A stretch of DNA of 64,000 nucleotides from Oceanisphaera profunda (GTDB lineage: Bacteria > Pseudomonadota > Gammaproteobacteria > Enterobacterales > Aeromonadaceae), in the NCBI RefSeq assembly GCF_002157895.1, contig NZ_CP021377.1, positions 2,914,001 to 2,978,000 on the forward strand, given 5' to 3'. Position 1 is the stretch's first letter, and every line of letters starts with the position of its first letter. The position numbers were made by a program, and so were the translations under genes. Positions 44,743-54,648 of this stretch are shown in pieces. The notes under the pieces are model-generated. The model saw only the letters and a list, made by a program, of their open reading frames with translations. It made no database searches and was not told the DNA's origin.

Positions 44743-45909
44743 ATGAGTACATTACTGACCTTTATTGGTCGAGGTGCAGCGAATAGAACCGGTGGGGTGG
44801 GGCGTTATCAGGCTCTCAATTATTTATTACCTGATGGCCAATTAACCGCTAGCGTGACCTATTTAGGTGAAGCGCTCATTACTCGTTATCAGCCCCAGAG
44901 ATTGGTGGTGGCAGGTACCAGCGGTAGTATGTGGGATCAATTACTCACGCAGCTTTCGGGCCAATGGAGTGAAGACGAGCAATTAGCCCTGATTGAATCA
45001 GTTGATGAAAAAAATGTCACGCCAGCGCAATTAACTTCGCTGGAGCAAGCATTAATGACCAGCACTGGTCGTCAGGTTAGCCTAGTGTTATTGCCCGATA
45101 CGGCCACGCCGGCGGCGCAAGCAGAATTTATTGTCACCTTGTGTGCAGCGGTAAAGCAGGGTGAGTCGTTGATTATTGATGTAACACACGGCTTTCGCTT
45201 TATGCCGATTTTAGCGCTCACGTGCTTGCAATATTTGCAGTACATCAAGGGCGTAGAAATAGAAGAGATGCTCTACGGTGCGCTTGATGGTGATAAAGGC
45301 GAAGTGTTTAGTCTTAACAACGTATTGCAGCTTTCGGGCTGGGTGCGTGCTTTAGGTCAGTTTGACCACAGTGGAGACTTTTCGGTATTTGGCCCTTTAC
45401 TTAAACGTGAAGGGTGGGATAACGACAAGATAAACGAACTGCTGCGGGCGGCATTTTACGAGCGCATTACCAATGCTACCAAAGCGGCACAGTCTGCCCA
45501 AAATGTGCTGCGTGCCGATTTTGATGGCGCCATGGCGGAGCTTATTCAGCCCCAGCTGAATGCGCGATTACAGTGGATCAGTGAAACTGGCCGAGGGGCA
45601 AGAGAGCGAGCATTGGCGCACCAATATTTGCAGCGTCATGATTACTTGCGAGCGGTAATTTATGCGCAAGAAGGGCTGATCTCAAGCCACCTGTACAGTG
45701 AAAAAGCAGACGAGCATAATTTTGATGCCCGTGATGAAGCCAAACGTACCCTGGCCGATAATGCCGCAGATTTTAGGTTGTTAAGCCAGTTGCGTAATAA
45801 TCTCGCCCATGGCGTGCGCAGTCATAATAATCACATTAATAAATTATTGTCAGATGAGGCTACGCTCCAAAAAGAATTAGCCCGTTTGTTTAAAGCGTTA
45901 AAAGTGTAA
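44743..45909 (+). CDS. csx1: Csx1-type CARF-HEPN ribonuclease
   Basis: The 388-residue protein is predicted to be an RNase activated by cyclic oligoadenylate. The CARF part has LVVAGTSGSMWD (54-65) and IDVTHGFRFMP (145-155), the TM1812-type signature. The C-terminal HEPN domain has the catalytic pair RNNLAH (351-356), an intact R-x4-H. Length is typical of Csx1. It stands alone between arrays 2 and 3, with GGAAGAG before the ATG. With Card1 and the CARF gene at 26176 it makes three CARF proteins for one signal. Confidence 0.9.
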   Translation: MSTLLTFIGRGAANRTGGVGRYQALNYLLPDGQLTASVTYLGEALITRYQPQRLVVAGTSGSMWDQLLTQLSGQWSEDEQLALIESVDEKNVTPAQLTSLEQALMTSTGRQVSLVLLPDTATPAAQAEFIVTLCAAVKQGESLIIDVTHGFRFMPILALTCLQYLQYIKGVEIEEMLYGALDGDKGEVFSLNNVLQLSGWVRALGQFDHSGDFSVFGPLLKREGWDNDKINELLRAAFYERITNATKAAQSAQNVLRADFDGAMAELIQPQLNARLQWISETGRGARERALAHQYLQRHDYLRAVIYAQEGLISSHLYSEKADEHNFDARDEAKRTLADNAADFRLLSQLRNNLAHGVRSHNNHINKLLSDEATLQKELARLFKALKV

Positions 45910-45974
45910 GTTTTTAACGCCGTGATATTGGGCAGATTTTTAGCCCTCCGCCTTGCTTAGCAGCAGGGGGGGGC

Positions 45975-46166
45975 ACATTAACCATTACTTTATTTTTAGA
46001 TAAGTTAGATAGCTCCGAGCTTAAATTGGTGCGCCAAGGATTGCAAAAGCTGATGGAAGAGGGCGAAGACGATGTACGCATTTTTGCGGTGCAAGCCCCT
46101 AACAAAGGGGTGATCATTGGCAAGCCTATGATATTTAGCGCCCAAGGCTTAATTTTTGTGCATTAG
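45975..46166 (+). pseudogene. cas2 C-terminal fragment
   Basis: One frame reads LVRQGLQKLMEEGEDDVR, then IFAVQAP and a GLIFVH end, which is nearly the same as the C-terminal two thirds of the second Cas2. No start codon or first strand remains; a GC-rich run (AGCAGGGGGGGGCAC) precedes it. The ~120 bp after it also match the DNA after that cas2 gene. It is the relic of a second adaptation module that once preceded array 3. Confidence 0.92.
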
Positions 46167-46237
46167 TAGCGAATAATCAGCAGCGTAAGTTTTGCTTTTT
46201 CGAACAGCGGTCGGCGTAAAGTGTTTAGCTGCTTTCT

Positions 46238-46607
46238 GCCGTTATACTGGGCTAGCCTCGGTATCTCGTTTTAGTTTTATCGCTATGCCGCCATATCGGA
46301 CTCGCTCCGGTATCTCGCTTTTATGGTTCATCTTTAAGCAGTCTTTGCGAGGAGTGCAACGACGCGGCAATCCACTCTTTACCTAGCCCCAAGAGCCCCA
46401 CTTTACTTGGTGGGGCTTATCTTAGATAATGCAGGGGTTCTTTAATATATTGCCCAGTGTTGCATAATGCGTTTAGCAATAAAGCGGATAAGGTAGTGTT
46501 TAATGAGCAAAAAACGGGACTCGATCGAACAGCGCTTTTTAGATTTAACAATCGCCAATAAAGGCCTTTGTAACGTCTTGATTATAAAGCAGAAATATCG
46601 TCGGTCC
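46238..46607 (+). promoter_or_regulatory. Leader region of CRISPR array 3 (duplicated at array 4)
   Basis: These ~370 bp recur at 57346-57764 with few differences. They hold a 49-bp-type repeat unit (CTCGCTCCGGTATCTCGCTT), a half copy of the GCGGCAATCC element, a hairpin AGCCCCAC/GTGGGGCT (46394-46417), and the AT-rich leader proper (about 46500-46607). Confidence 0.85.
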
Positions 46608-47333
46608 CTCTGAATTCAGCCCCGATTTGAAGGGGATTAAGACGGAACGTTGGAAGAGGAAGAGGTGCGGTGGTTGGACTCTGAATTCAGCCCCGATTTG
46701 AAGGGGATTAAGACACCAAAAGCGTCACACCACTGGTTATCAGTGTGTGCTCTGAATTCAGCCCCGATTTGAAGGGGATTAAGACACAGATACTACTTTA
46801 GACAGTTTACGAATCAACTCTGAATTCAGCCCCGATTTGAAGGGGATTAAGACATTGCTGCGCAACTCGTCCATTTCTGCTTTGGCCTCTGAATTCAGCC
46901 CCGATTTGAAGGGGATTAAGACTGGCGTCTAACGTGTCCACCACTTTAAGTATAGCCTCTGAATTCAGCCCCGATTTGAAGGGGATTAAGACACAACCCT
47001 TGCGGCCTTACCAGTGTCGATTATTACCTCTGAATTCAGCCCCGATTTGAAGGGGATTAAGACCCGCTGTTTTTGCCTAATAAAGACAATCAATTAACTC
47101 TGAATTCAGCCCCGATTTGAAGGGGATTAAGACACAGACTGAGGGTGGTTAGTAGGTCCGTTAGGCGCTCTGAATTCAGCCCCGATTTGAAGGGGATTAA
47201 GACACAGTAACTTCAACAAACTCAGCACCAATGACCCTCTGAATTCAGCCCCGATTTGAAGGGGATTAAGACCTATGAATAGTGCGGTGCTTGCAATCAG
47301 GCTACCTCTGAATTCAGCCCCGACTTAAAGGAG
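46608..47333 (+). CRISPR. CRISPR array 3 (10 repeats plus a broken end repeat)
   Basis: The 36-bp type B repeat starts CTCTGAATTCAG and ends GGGGATTAAGAC, differing from type A at about six positions. Repeats start at 46608, 46679, 46750, 46818, 46887, 46957, 47028, 47098, 47168 and 47237. An eleventh at 47306 decays after ~28 bp. Spacers are 32-35 bp. It stays on the plus strand, leader at left. More broken repeats of both types lie beyond it, around the 125-bp tandem element. Confidence 0.98.
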
Positions 47334-47380
47334 GCACATCGAGGTGCCTGTCATACCAACGCTTCGTCCTCTGAACCCAG

Positions 47381-47990
47381 CTTTTATTGTTCCGCCTGCG
47401 GCGAAATGCGAGAACAAGTGTTCGCCTACCAGTACCAAATCTAAGAGCGAGATCCTGACGTGCGTCAGGAAGACGGCATAAGTGACAATCCTTCTTCGCA
47501 CCCAGCTTTTATTGTTCCGCCTGCGGCGAAATGCGAGAACAAGTGTTCGCCTACCAGTACCAAATCTAAGAGCGAGATCCTGACGTGCGTCAGGAAGACG
47601 GCATAAGTGACAATCCTTCTTCGAACCCTGCTTTTATTGTTCCGCCTGCGGCGAAATGCGAGAGCAAGTGTTCGCCTACCAGTACCAAATCTAAGAGCGA
47701 GATCCTGACGTGCGTCAGGAAGACGGCATAAGTGACAATCCTTCTTCGAACCCTGCTTTTATTGTTCCGCCTGCGGCGAAATGCGAGAGCAAGCGTTCGC
47801 CTACCAGTGCCAAAGCTAAGAACGAGATCCTGACGTGCGTCAGGAAGACGGCATAAGTGACAATCCTTCTTCGAACCCTGCTTTTATTGTTCCGCCTGCG
47901 GCGAAATGCGAGAGCAAGCGTTCGCCTACCAGTGCCAAATCCTAGAACGAGATCCTGACGTGCGTCAGGAAGACGGCATAAGGGACAACA
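47381..47990 (+). repeat. Five tandem copies of a 125-bp element
   Basis: Copies begin at 47381, 47506, 47631, 47756 and 47881, each starting CTTTTATTGTTCCGCCTGCG and containing the CCTGACGTGCGTCAGG hairpin. The period is exactly 125 bp. The first copy begins inside a type A CRISPR repeat (CTCTGAACCCAG at 47370), so the element entered an array. Related single copies lie at 44207 and 44432, and short versions near 5778, 14028 and 14180 in core DNA. Confidence 0.92.
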
Positions 47991-47993
47991 TTT

Positions 47994-48146
47994 CTCTGAA
48001 CCTAGCCCTGATTTAAAAGGGATTAAGACTCATCAATGGCTTGTTGGTTAGTGCCGATGCCGTCTCTGAATTCAGCCCCGACTTGAAGGGGGTTAAGACA
48101 ACTGCCAGTAGGCGCGGTGATGGCTTTTTAGCCTCTGAACCCAGCC
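47994..48146 (+). CRISPR. Orphan CRISPR remnant mixing both repeat types
   Basis: A near-intact type A repeat (47994-48029) is followed by a 34-bp spacer, then a type B repeat (48064-48099), another 33-bp spacer, and the first ~14 bp of a type A repeat (48133). It must be the old tail of array 3, separated by the tandem element. From there to the site at 48474 I see only AT-rich DNA. Confidence 0.85.
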
Positions 48147-48473
48147 TCAGCTTAAATTATTGTTCTGCCATACAACATGTCGCAACTAAAGCAGTGGTCA
48201 CAAACAAGATACCTTTTGGATTGTCATTGGGTTTTATTATGAAAAGCGCGAACAAATAGAGTGGTTGTTAATTAATCATGATTGATGTTGTTATATGAAA
48301 TAATTATCGCTTGGTTATGTAACCGTTATCATTATCATATAAAGTGCTAATGGAATGAATGACCAGTTAAAGTTGACGAGCTCTTAACTCTCTCCTCCTG
48401 CTACGACCAGCACATTTTTATTATTATAAAAAAATTCTGCCGGTTAAACGTACACTTAATTTTTTTTACAGCC

Positions 48474-48483
48474 ACAAGCTTGT
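48474..48483 (+). promoter_or_regulatory. Island palindrome site 7, upstream of the III-D effector operon
   Basis: ACAAGCTTGT lies 122 bp before the cas6 start codon, ahead of a very AT-rich stretch. Confidence 0.65.
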
Positions 48484-48605
48484 AATACGCTAACCGAGTT
48501 AAAAACTGCGCTACTATACAAAAACTAATTTTAAATAATATAAACCTAGTAGTCATATTGTTTTTTTTCGCTATTATATAGCCTCAAAAATAGAGGAGTT
48601 GTTCA

Positions 48606-49451
48606 TTGTTAGAGCAGCAAGGTTTTTTTCGATTTAGGATAGATGCATGTCCTGAACAGCCCTTAGTCATACCCGACTTTGGTGGCAGTATGTTGCGTGG
48701 CGCACTTGGTCATGCGTTAGCTTATATTGATCAAGCTGCCTACGATAAAATTTTTGATCCTGGTCTAGGGCACGCTTTTTTAATGACGCCGCCCCAGGCG
48801 CAGCGCTTAAAAGCGGGTGACGTTTTTACTTTTTACGTTACGCTATTTCCCAGTGTCTCTGAGCTGCATGATGTTTTTTTTCGGGCATTAACGTTAGCGT
48901 TGCGTAAAGGGTTATCCGCGACCAAAGTACCTTGCCAGCTGTTATTATTTACCAAAGAAATTAAAATATTTAGCCCGCTGCCTCATCAGTTTAGGTTGAA
49001 TTTACTCAGCCCCTGGTTTGTGAAATTTCGTAATAACCCGGTGTTGGCCGAGCATTTTTCTTTTAGTACTTTTCTTATTGCCCTCGCTCGGCGCCAAGGT
49101 GAACTGGTAAAGCGAGAGTTTTTACAAGCAATAATACCGACAAACCAAGAGCTGTTAGAGGTAGCAGAAGCGGTGCGTAGCCAAGAGCAATTATATAATG
49201 TTTTTGGTGAGCGGCGCTCTAATCGTCAACAAGTTAAACACCCTCTGCAAGGGGTATCTGGGTATTTTGATATCACCATTAATCATCAAGAACATTTAAA
49301 TTTATTAAGCCCGTTATTACATAGGGCGCAGTGGTTACACGGAGGCTCTAAAGTGAGCTTTGGCTTAGGGGCACTTCACGTTAAACCACTGTCTTCACCT
49401 GTTTCTCAATTAGAGCAACTTCGCCAGAACGCTACAGGAGCGGGATTATGA
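48606..49451 (+). CDS. cas6: Cas6 crRNA-processing endoribonuclease
   Basis: The 281-residue protein cuts the repeat RNA of arrays to release crRNAs. Two ferredoxin-like halves are suggested, with GSMLRGALGHALAY near the start and the glycine-rich loop GGSKVSFGLGALHV near the C-terminus, the typical RAMP end. The start is TTG, preceded by AGAGGAG at good distance. It is the first gene of the effector operon and overlaps cas10 by 4 bp. Both repeat types end GATTAAGAC, so one Cas6 could serve all four arrays. Confidence 0.85.
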   Translation: MLEQQGFFRFRIDACPEQPLVIPDFGGSMLRGALGHALAYIDQAAYDKIFDPGLGHAFLMTPPQAQRLKAGDVFTFYVTLFPSVSELHDVFFRALTLALRKGLSATKVPCQLLLFTKEIKIFSPLPHQFRLNLLSPWFVKFRNNPVLAEHFSFSTFLIALARRQGELVKREFLQAIIPTNQELLEVAEAVRSQEQLYNVFGERRSNRQQVKHPLQGVSGYFDITINHQEHLNLLSPLLHRAQWLHGGSKVSFGLGALHVKPLSSPVSQLEQLRQNATGAGL

Positions 49452-51037
49452 GTCGAGTCGTTTATGCTTTTGAGCTACGCGGTATTCAGGGGTACCTGTT
49501 TAATACCGGACGCTTAAAAGACATGATTTATGCCAGTGAGTTGATTGATTATGTGTTTGGTCAACCCTTAGATGAAGCTTTGTTAGCGGTGGGAGCTGAT
49601 CCTGCACGGCCGCAACCAAGGCGCGCAGGTGGTGCTGCTTATTTGGTACTCGATAGCCAAGAGCAAGCGCAGCGTTTGCGTGATCTGTGGACCTTAAGCT
49701 TAATGCAGCTTTTGCCAGGTATTGAGTTGGTTGATGCTGTAGCCACGGGTGCTTCGGTAAAAGACGCGGTAAAGGCGGCGTTAGACGAGCTGCAAGTAGC
49801 CCGCAATAAACCTTTGGCACAATTACCCATAGCCACTCCTCTTACTGCGCTTGCACCTAGAACCGGCCAGCCTGCGGTAGATAAAGAGCGCAGCGAGTCT
49901 TTGGATGCCAGCACCGTTACTCGCCGTAGAGCCCGCCGTGTTGATGCTGGGTTAATGGGGCGTTTTGGTGATGTGAGCCTTAAATGGCCGAACAACTTTG
50001 AAGAAGACAGCCATGAGTCAACGCGCTTTAAGCTAAATGCTGACAACTTTGTTGGCATGTTGCACCTCGATGGTAATGGTATTGGTGTGTTGCTTCGTGT
50101 GCTTAATAACGCGGCGAGAAACTTAGATGACGACGGCTATATAGAAGCTTATCGCATATTTTCTACGGAATTAGAAAATGTCACTTGTGAAGCAGCCCGA
50201 AAAGCAACCGAAGATGTCCTCATTCCTGCGCAGTCTGATAAAGGGGTGATCCCGGCTCGGCCATTAGTATTGGGGGGCGATGACCTTACAATATTGGTGC
50301 GTGGCGACTTGGCGGTGCCGTTTGCTATGTCTTATGCAGCGCACTTTGAGGCGTTATCGGTGGGCTTTATTCAAAAGCTAACCAAGCTGCTTAATACGGA
50401 TGAACTTCCCGCATCACTCACCACCAGTGGTGGCTTAGTGCTTGTTAAGCCTGGCTTTCCTTTTTCACAAGCGTTAACCCTTGCTGAAAGCTTTGCCGAT
50501 ATTGCGAAAACAAAAGGAACCGATGCACAAGGCAATAAAGTGGCGGCTCTTTCTCTATATCGCATTCAAGGGGCAGTGGGCGATGATGCTAACGCTTTGT
50601 TTAAGCGTGAGCAGATAGCCAGAAATATTGAGTTAAGCTTACCGGCCTATGCACTCACGAGCACTGATCATGAAGAGTTGCCTAGTTTATCTACCTTGTG
50701 TGACTTGGTGGACGTGGCGTTAGCAAAAAACTTTTCAAAATCACGATTAAGAAATTTAGTCAGCCTGTTATATCAAGATCTTGAGTTAGCTAAAAGTGAG
50801 TATCAGCGTTGGCGCTCGCTAATGAAAAAAGAAGCACATACCTGCGCGTTGTGGTCGAAATTTGAGTCCGCATTAGTGGCCTTAGTTGGTGAGCTTGCCA
50901 CCGATCTACCTTGTAGCAATCAAAAAAATAATGAGCAACGTTACTACAGCCCGCTTAATGATTTGTTGGTGCTACTAGAAGGTAAAATGGTCAGCCCACT
51001 TCACTTAAACAAGGAGGCTAACAATGACTGCGAATAA
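49448..51037 (+). CDS. cas10: Cas10, HD-less, with active cyclase motif
   Basis: The 529-residue large subunit of the type III complex should make cyclic oligoadenylate when target RNA is bound. The Palm 2 motif GGDD (276-279, in LVLGGDDLTIL) is intact, and Palm 1 has HLDGNGIG (206-213). There is no N-terminal HD nuclease domain, and length fits short III-D Cas10 forms. Immunity therefore should depend on the CARF effectors rather than on Cas10 DNase. It overlaps cas6 and the next RAMP gene by 4 and 14 bp. Confidence 0.93.
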   Translation: MSRVVYAFELRGIQGYLFNTGRLKDMIYASELIDYVFGQPLDEALLAVGADPARPQPRRAGGAAYLVLDSQEQAQRLRDLWTLSLMQLLPGIELVDAVATGASVKDAVKAALDELQVARNKPLAQLPIATPLTALAPRTGQPAVDKERSESLDASTVTRRRARRVDAGLMGRFGDVSLKWPNNFEEDSHESTRFKLNADNFVGMLHLDGNGIGVLLRVLNNAARNLDDDGYIEAYRIFSTELENVTCEAARKATEDVLIPAQSDKGVIPARPLVLGGDDLTILVRGDLAVPFAMSYAAHFEALSVGFIQKLTKLLNTDELPASLTTSGGLVLVKPGFPFSQALTLAESFADIAKTKGTDAQGNKVAALSLYRIQGAVGDDANALFKREQIARNIELSLPAYALTSTDHEELPSLSTLCDLVDVALAKNFSKSRLRNLVSLLYQDLELAKSEYQRWRSLMKKEAHTCALWSKFESALVALVGELATDLPCSNQKNNEQRYYSPLNDLLVLLEGKMVSPLHLNKEANNDCE

Positions 51038-51689
51038 TAGCTTGCTGATTGATTTCCATGGTTTTTGGCATGCCGGCTCTGGCCGTTCGGCCGGTGCATT
51101 AGTTGATGCTTTGGTGCAAAAAAATGCCAATGGTTTGCCAGTGGTGGGCGGGCGTCATATTAAAGGGTTGCTGCGCCATGCGGTTGCTAAAACTGAAAAG
51201 CTGGGGTGGTTTAGTGATCTAGACCTGCCTGAAGGGCCCGCAAAAAACATAGAAACCTTGTTGTTTGGCAGTGCCAATCAAGAAGAAGAGCGCTTTGCTA
51301 CTCTGCCAGGCATGTTGATTGTAAACGATGCAGGCTTACCCCAGGCCGAAGCCGCTTGGTTGGCTGCCCCCGAGCAAGCCGAGTTACTGCAGTATTTATA
51401 TGGCCAAGTAAGCTCTACCGCTATTACTGAACTTGGCAGTGCTCAAGAGCACAGCTTGCGAGCCATAGAAGTAAGCTTGCCAGCTCAGCTAACGGCAGAT
51501 TTACAGTTGGTAGTAACGGCTGTTGATGAAGCACATCGTGCCCAGCAAAAAGCGTGGTTAAGTACGCTTGCACCTTGGTTACCGCTTATTGAAGCCAGTA
51601 GTTTGGTGGATGGCGTGGGATCTAGCCGTAGTCGTGGGTTAGGGGAAGTGAGTATGAGCTGGCAACACAGCACAGGAGACACCCAATGA
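51024..51689 (+). CDS. Cas7-type RAMP backbone subunit (Csm3-like)
   Basis: The 221-residue protein has the RAMP opening HAGSGRSAGALVDALV with an Asp in the position of the RNA-cutting residue of Csm3. GLPVVGGRHIKGLLRHAV follows, and a Gly-rich end (GVGSSRSRGLGEV) closes it. It is expected to bind the crRNA spacer and cut target RNA at 6-nt steps. The first codons overlap cas10 by 14 bp; the end overlaps csx10 by 4 bp. Confidence 0.88.
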   Translation: MTANNSLLIDFHGFWHAGSGRSAGALVDALVQKNANGLPVVGGRHIKGLLRHAVAKTEKLGWFSDLDLPEGPAKNIETLLFGSANQEEERFATLPGMLIVNDAGLPQAEAAWLAAPEQAELLQYLYGQVSSTAITELGSAQEHSLRAIEVSLPAQLTADLQLVVTAVDEAHRAQQKAWLSTLAPWLPLIEASSLVDGVGSSRSRGLGEVSMSWQHSTGDTQ

Positions 51690-53245
51690 GTCAAACCCTT
51701 TATTTCTCTTTGCGCCTGTTAAGTAACTGCATCATTAGCCAAAGCGGTGCTACGGCAGGGGATCATGGCTGCTTAGATTATCTTCCGGGCAGTACATTGC
51801 TGGGTGTGGCGGCTAGCCGGTTATATGCAGACTTACCCCAAGAGCAAAGTAATTTATTGTTTCACAGTGGATTAGTGCGCTTTGGTGATGCCTTACCAAT
51901 GAGTAATGGTGAGCATAGTTTGCCTGTGCCTTTATGCTGGCATCATATTAAAGGCGAAGGTATCTACCAAGTATCTGAACCACAGCTTAATGCCGATGCA
52001 TTGTTTGATCCGTCAAGAAAAAGCCCGGCAGAGGGTAAACAGCCCAAGCAAATACGTGCAGGGCACGTAACTGCCAGTGGTCAGTTGTTAAAAGCACATC
52101 TAGATTACGAGCTAAAAACCGCCATTAATGCCGAAACTGGCAGCGCGGCTACGTCACAGTTATTTGGTTATCAGTCTTTAACGGCGGGCCAAGAATTTGT
52201 ATTTAGTATCACCATAGATGCCCAAGTGGATGCCTCGCTGGTTCAGCAGTTAGAGCAAAGCTTAGTGGGCCCGGTGTTATTAGGGCGCTCCCGCAGTGCT
52301 CAGTTTGGTCAGGCGAAAATTCAAAAAATAACGGGCTTACCAGAATCAACGCCTGTTTCAGCTGATAAAACATTAAGGCTGTGGTTGCTCAGTGATTTAG
52401 CGCTACTTGATGACATGGGCAATCCACAAGTGACGCCCACCGCTAAAGCGTTAGGGTTACCGGAAGGTAGCGAGTGGCAAGTGAATCATTCCTTTATTCG
52501 CACGCGCAGTTATACGCCTTTTAATAGCAAGCGTCGTAGTTATGACCTAGCACGGCAAGTGATTAGCCGTGGCAGTGTGTTGGTGTTTAGCCTACCTAGG
52601 GCGCTAACAGATCAAGAGCTACACGGGTTACGTTTTGCAGGGCAATATCAAGAGTCTGGCTTAGGCTGTATGGCGATTAACCCGCCATTGTTAGCTAACG
52701 CCACGCCCGTATTTAGTGCGGCTAAAACAGTAAAAGTGGCAGCGCCTAAGCCTCTCTCTCAACCAAACAGTTTGTTAACCCGAGTGCTGCAAAATAAGCA
52801 TGCTGCGTTAAATCTCAATGGCGAGATAGAAGAGCAAGCCCAAAAGCTAGTGGCAGCGATACAATCAGCCCTTAGCAGTGCCGCACGTTGGGTAGGGTTA
52901 CCAGAGGGATATTATCCTGCTGATATTCCTGCACGTACCCAGTGGGGAGAAGTGCGTAACGTGGCGGTCACTTACAGTAAACAGCCCGAGAAGCTGGCTT
53001 ATGAGTTGTTTTTTAATGGCGAGCAAAATAGTAAAAATAACAATGCCCATGCCATTATGCGAAAGCGTGCCGGTCAACCCGCGTGGAAGCTAGAAATTAA
53101 CGCAACAGAGACCTTGGCTGATTGCATTGAACAGGCATTACAAGTCATTCCAGCAAATATCAGAGGGCAGGTATTGGCCCTAGCTTGTACTAAGTTGATG
53201 AGCGATAAGCGCTTAACTCAATCGCAGCAAGGAGCTAAAGCATGA
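51686..53245 (+). CDS. csx10: Csx10, Cas5-like RAMP, type III-D marker
   Basis: The 519-residue protein starts LYFSLRLLSNCIISQSG and has DYLPGSTLLGVAASRLY and GPVLLGRSRSAQFGQ, followed by RTRSYTPFNSKR. This is the Csx10 pattern, the Cas5-like subunit that holds the crRNA 5' handle and marks subtype III-D. The extra C-terminal ~170 residues after about 350 are helical and may act as the missing small subunit; no separate Cas11 gene is seen in the operon. It overlaps both neighbours by 4 bp. Confidence 0.88.
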   Translation: MSQTLYFSLRLLSNCIISQSGATAGDHGCLDYLPGSTLLGVAASRLYADLPQEQSNLLFHSGLVRFGDALPMSNGEHSLPVPLCWHHIKGEGIYQVSEPQLNADALFDPSRKSPAEGKQPKQIRAGHVTASGQLLKAHLDYELKTAINAETGSAATSQLFGYQSLTAGQEFVFSITIDAQVDASLVQQLEQSLVGPVLLGRSRSAQFGQAKIQKITGLPESTPVSADKTLRLWLLSDLALLDDMGNPQVTPTAKALGLPEGSEWQVNHSFIRTRSYTPFNSKRRSYDLARQVISRGSVLVFSLPRALTDQELHGLRFAGQYQESGLGCMAINPPLLANATPVFSAAKTVKVAAPKPLSQPNSLLTRVLQNKHAALNLNGEIEEQAQKLVAAIQSALSSAARWVGLPEGYYPADIPARTQWGEVRNVAVTYSKQPEKLAYELFFNGEQNSKNNNAHAIMRKRAGQPAWKLEINATETLADCIEQALQVIPANIRGQVLALACTKLMSDKRLTQSQQGAKA

Positions 53246-54648
53246 ATCCTAATAAACCCATTTATCACCTCGCTTTAGTGACGCTTGAAGCATTAACGGC
53301 CCATGGCATTCGCAGTGGTGCGGCCGATGCCGTGCAAGATGTGGTATTACTGCGTGACGCGAATGGCTTGCCCGCTTTACCTGGCACATCACTGGCGGGC
53401 CTGCTTAGGCATTTATACACAGCAGAATATGGCCAAGAGTTAGCCAATCAGCTGTTTGGCTCTGTGCAACAAGATGAGGGGCACAGCAGTGCTATTACGT
53501 TAAGTTGGGCGTTAGCACACGACAGCCAAAACCAAGTATTAGAAGGGCTGCGCGAAGACACGCAAACCGACCCTATTCTTAATGAATTAAGCCAGTCACA
53601 TCCTATTATTCGCCAGCGAGTACGCTTAAATGCGCGTGGTACTGCAACTGACACCGGTAAGTTTGATGTTTCTTTAATTCCGGCAGGCACGCGTTACAGT
53701 ACTTTAGTAGGCTTTTGGAGTGATGGCAGCGAGCAAGAAGAGCAACAGTGGCAAGACTTGTTAGCCTTGTTTTATTCGCCATTCTTTAGAATTGGGCACG
53801 GTACTCGTGCCGGCGCAGGCGCGTTTGCGGTGCAAGCGCTGCATAGTCATCGCTGGGATTTACGCACCAGTGAAGGTAAGGCGCAATATTTAGCTCGGCC
53901 ACGCACGCGTATGCAAGCACGCAGTTTACCTAAGCTAAACTTACAGCCTCTAGATTCTAGCCTGCAGGTTGGATTAAGCCTCACCAGTGAAGCCGGATGG
54001 CGGGTAGGCGGCGGTGATGTGCCACTGGGTTTTGCCTGTGGTGAAACCCCGGATTTATTGCCACAAAGTGAATGGCAAATAGAGTGGAAAAACGATCAGG
54101 CAAACATTGCCCAACGTGTACATATTCTGCCTGCTACCGCCATTAAAGGGGCGTTAGTACATAGGTTTGCGTTTCACTACCGGTGCTTAACCCATAACTG
54201 GGTAACAAGTACCCCGCAAGATGCCCATGAAGAACAAGCGGTAAAAGAGCTGTTTGGTGTTGCCGGAGACAGTGATGTGGAAGGCATGGAAGGCATGGCA
54301 GGCTTGGTATTTATTGACGATCTTTATTTAGATAACACCCAAACCCTTAGCCAAATGCACAACCGTATTGATCACTTTACGGGTGGGGTAATGAACGGTG
54401 CTTTATTTGAAGAAGGCTTGCTGTGGCAAACCCCTATTCAGCTTAAATTACAGTTTCAAGACAACTCACGTCTCACAAACCTTAACTCCCAAGTACGCCA
54501 AGCTTTGCAACGCACCCTAGAAGATTTAGCGAGCGGTTTATTGCCGTTAGGGGCCGGCGGCAGCAGAGGCCAAGGGGTATTTATTGCAGAGCAAGGGCCA
54601 CAGTGGTCAGACGGTGGCAAGTGGGTTGAACAAGGAGAGCAGGCATGA
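53242..54648 (+). CDS. Fused double Cas7 RAMP protein
   Basis: The 468-residue protein has two Cas7-like units. The first (about 1-205) has RSGAADAVQDVVLLRDANG, PALPGTSLAGLLRHLY and a Gly-rich HGTRAGAGAFAV end. The second (about 225-465) has GGGDVPLGF, LPATAIKGALVHRF and GAGGSRGQGVFI. A fused Cas7-2x subunit is a known feature of III-D complexes, where it supplies two positions of the backbone. It overlaps neighbours by 4 bp on each side. Confidence 0.87.
   Translation: MNPNKPIYHLALVTLEALTAHGIRSGAADAVQDVVLLRDANGLPALPGTSLAGLLRHLYTAEYGQELANQLFGSVQQDEGHSSAITLSWALAHDSQNQVLEGLREDTQTDPILNELSQSHPIIRQRVRLNARGTATDTGKFDVSLIPAGTRYSTLVGFWSDGSEQEEQQWQDLLALFYSPFFRIGHGTRAGAGAFAVQALHSHRWDLRTSEGKAQYLARPRTRMQARSLPKLNLQPLDSSLQVGLSLTSEAGWRVGGGDVPLGFACGETPDLLPQSEWQIEWKNDQANIAQRVHILPATAIKGALVHRFAFHYRCLTHNWVTSTPQDAHEEQAVKELFGVAGDSDVEGMEGMAGLVFIDDLYLDNTQTLSQMHNRIDHFTGGVMNGALFEEGLLWQTPIQLKLQFQDNSRLTNLNSQVRQALQRTLEDLASGLLPLGAGGSRGQGVFIAEQGPQWSDGGKWVEQGEQA

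Noticed and set aside
48041-48259. Gene between the array 3 remnant and cas6
   Set aside because: The 72-residue frame runs through CRISPR repeats and spacers and has no other support.
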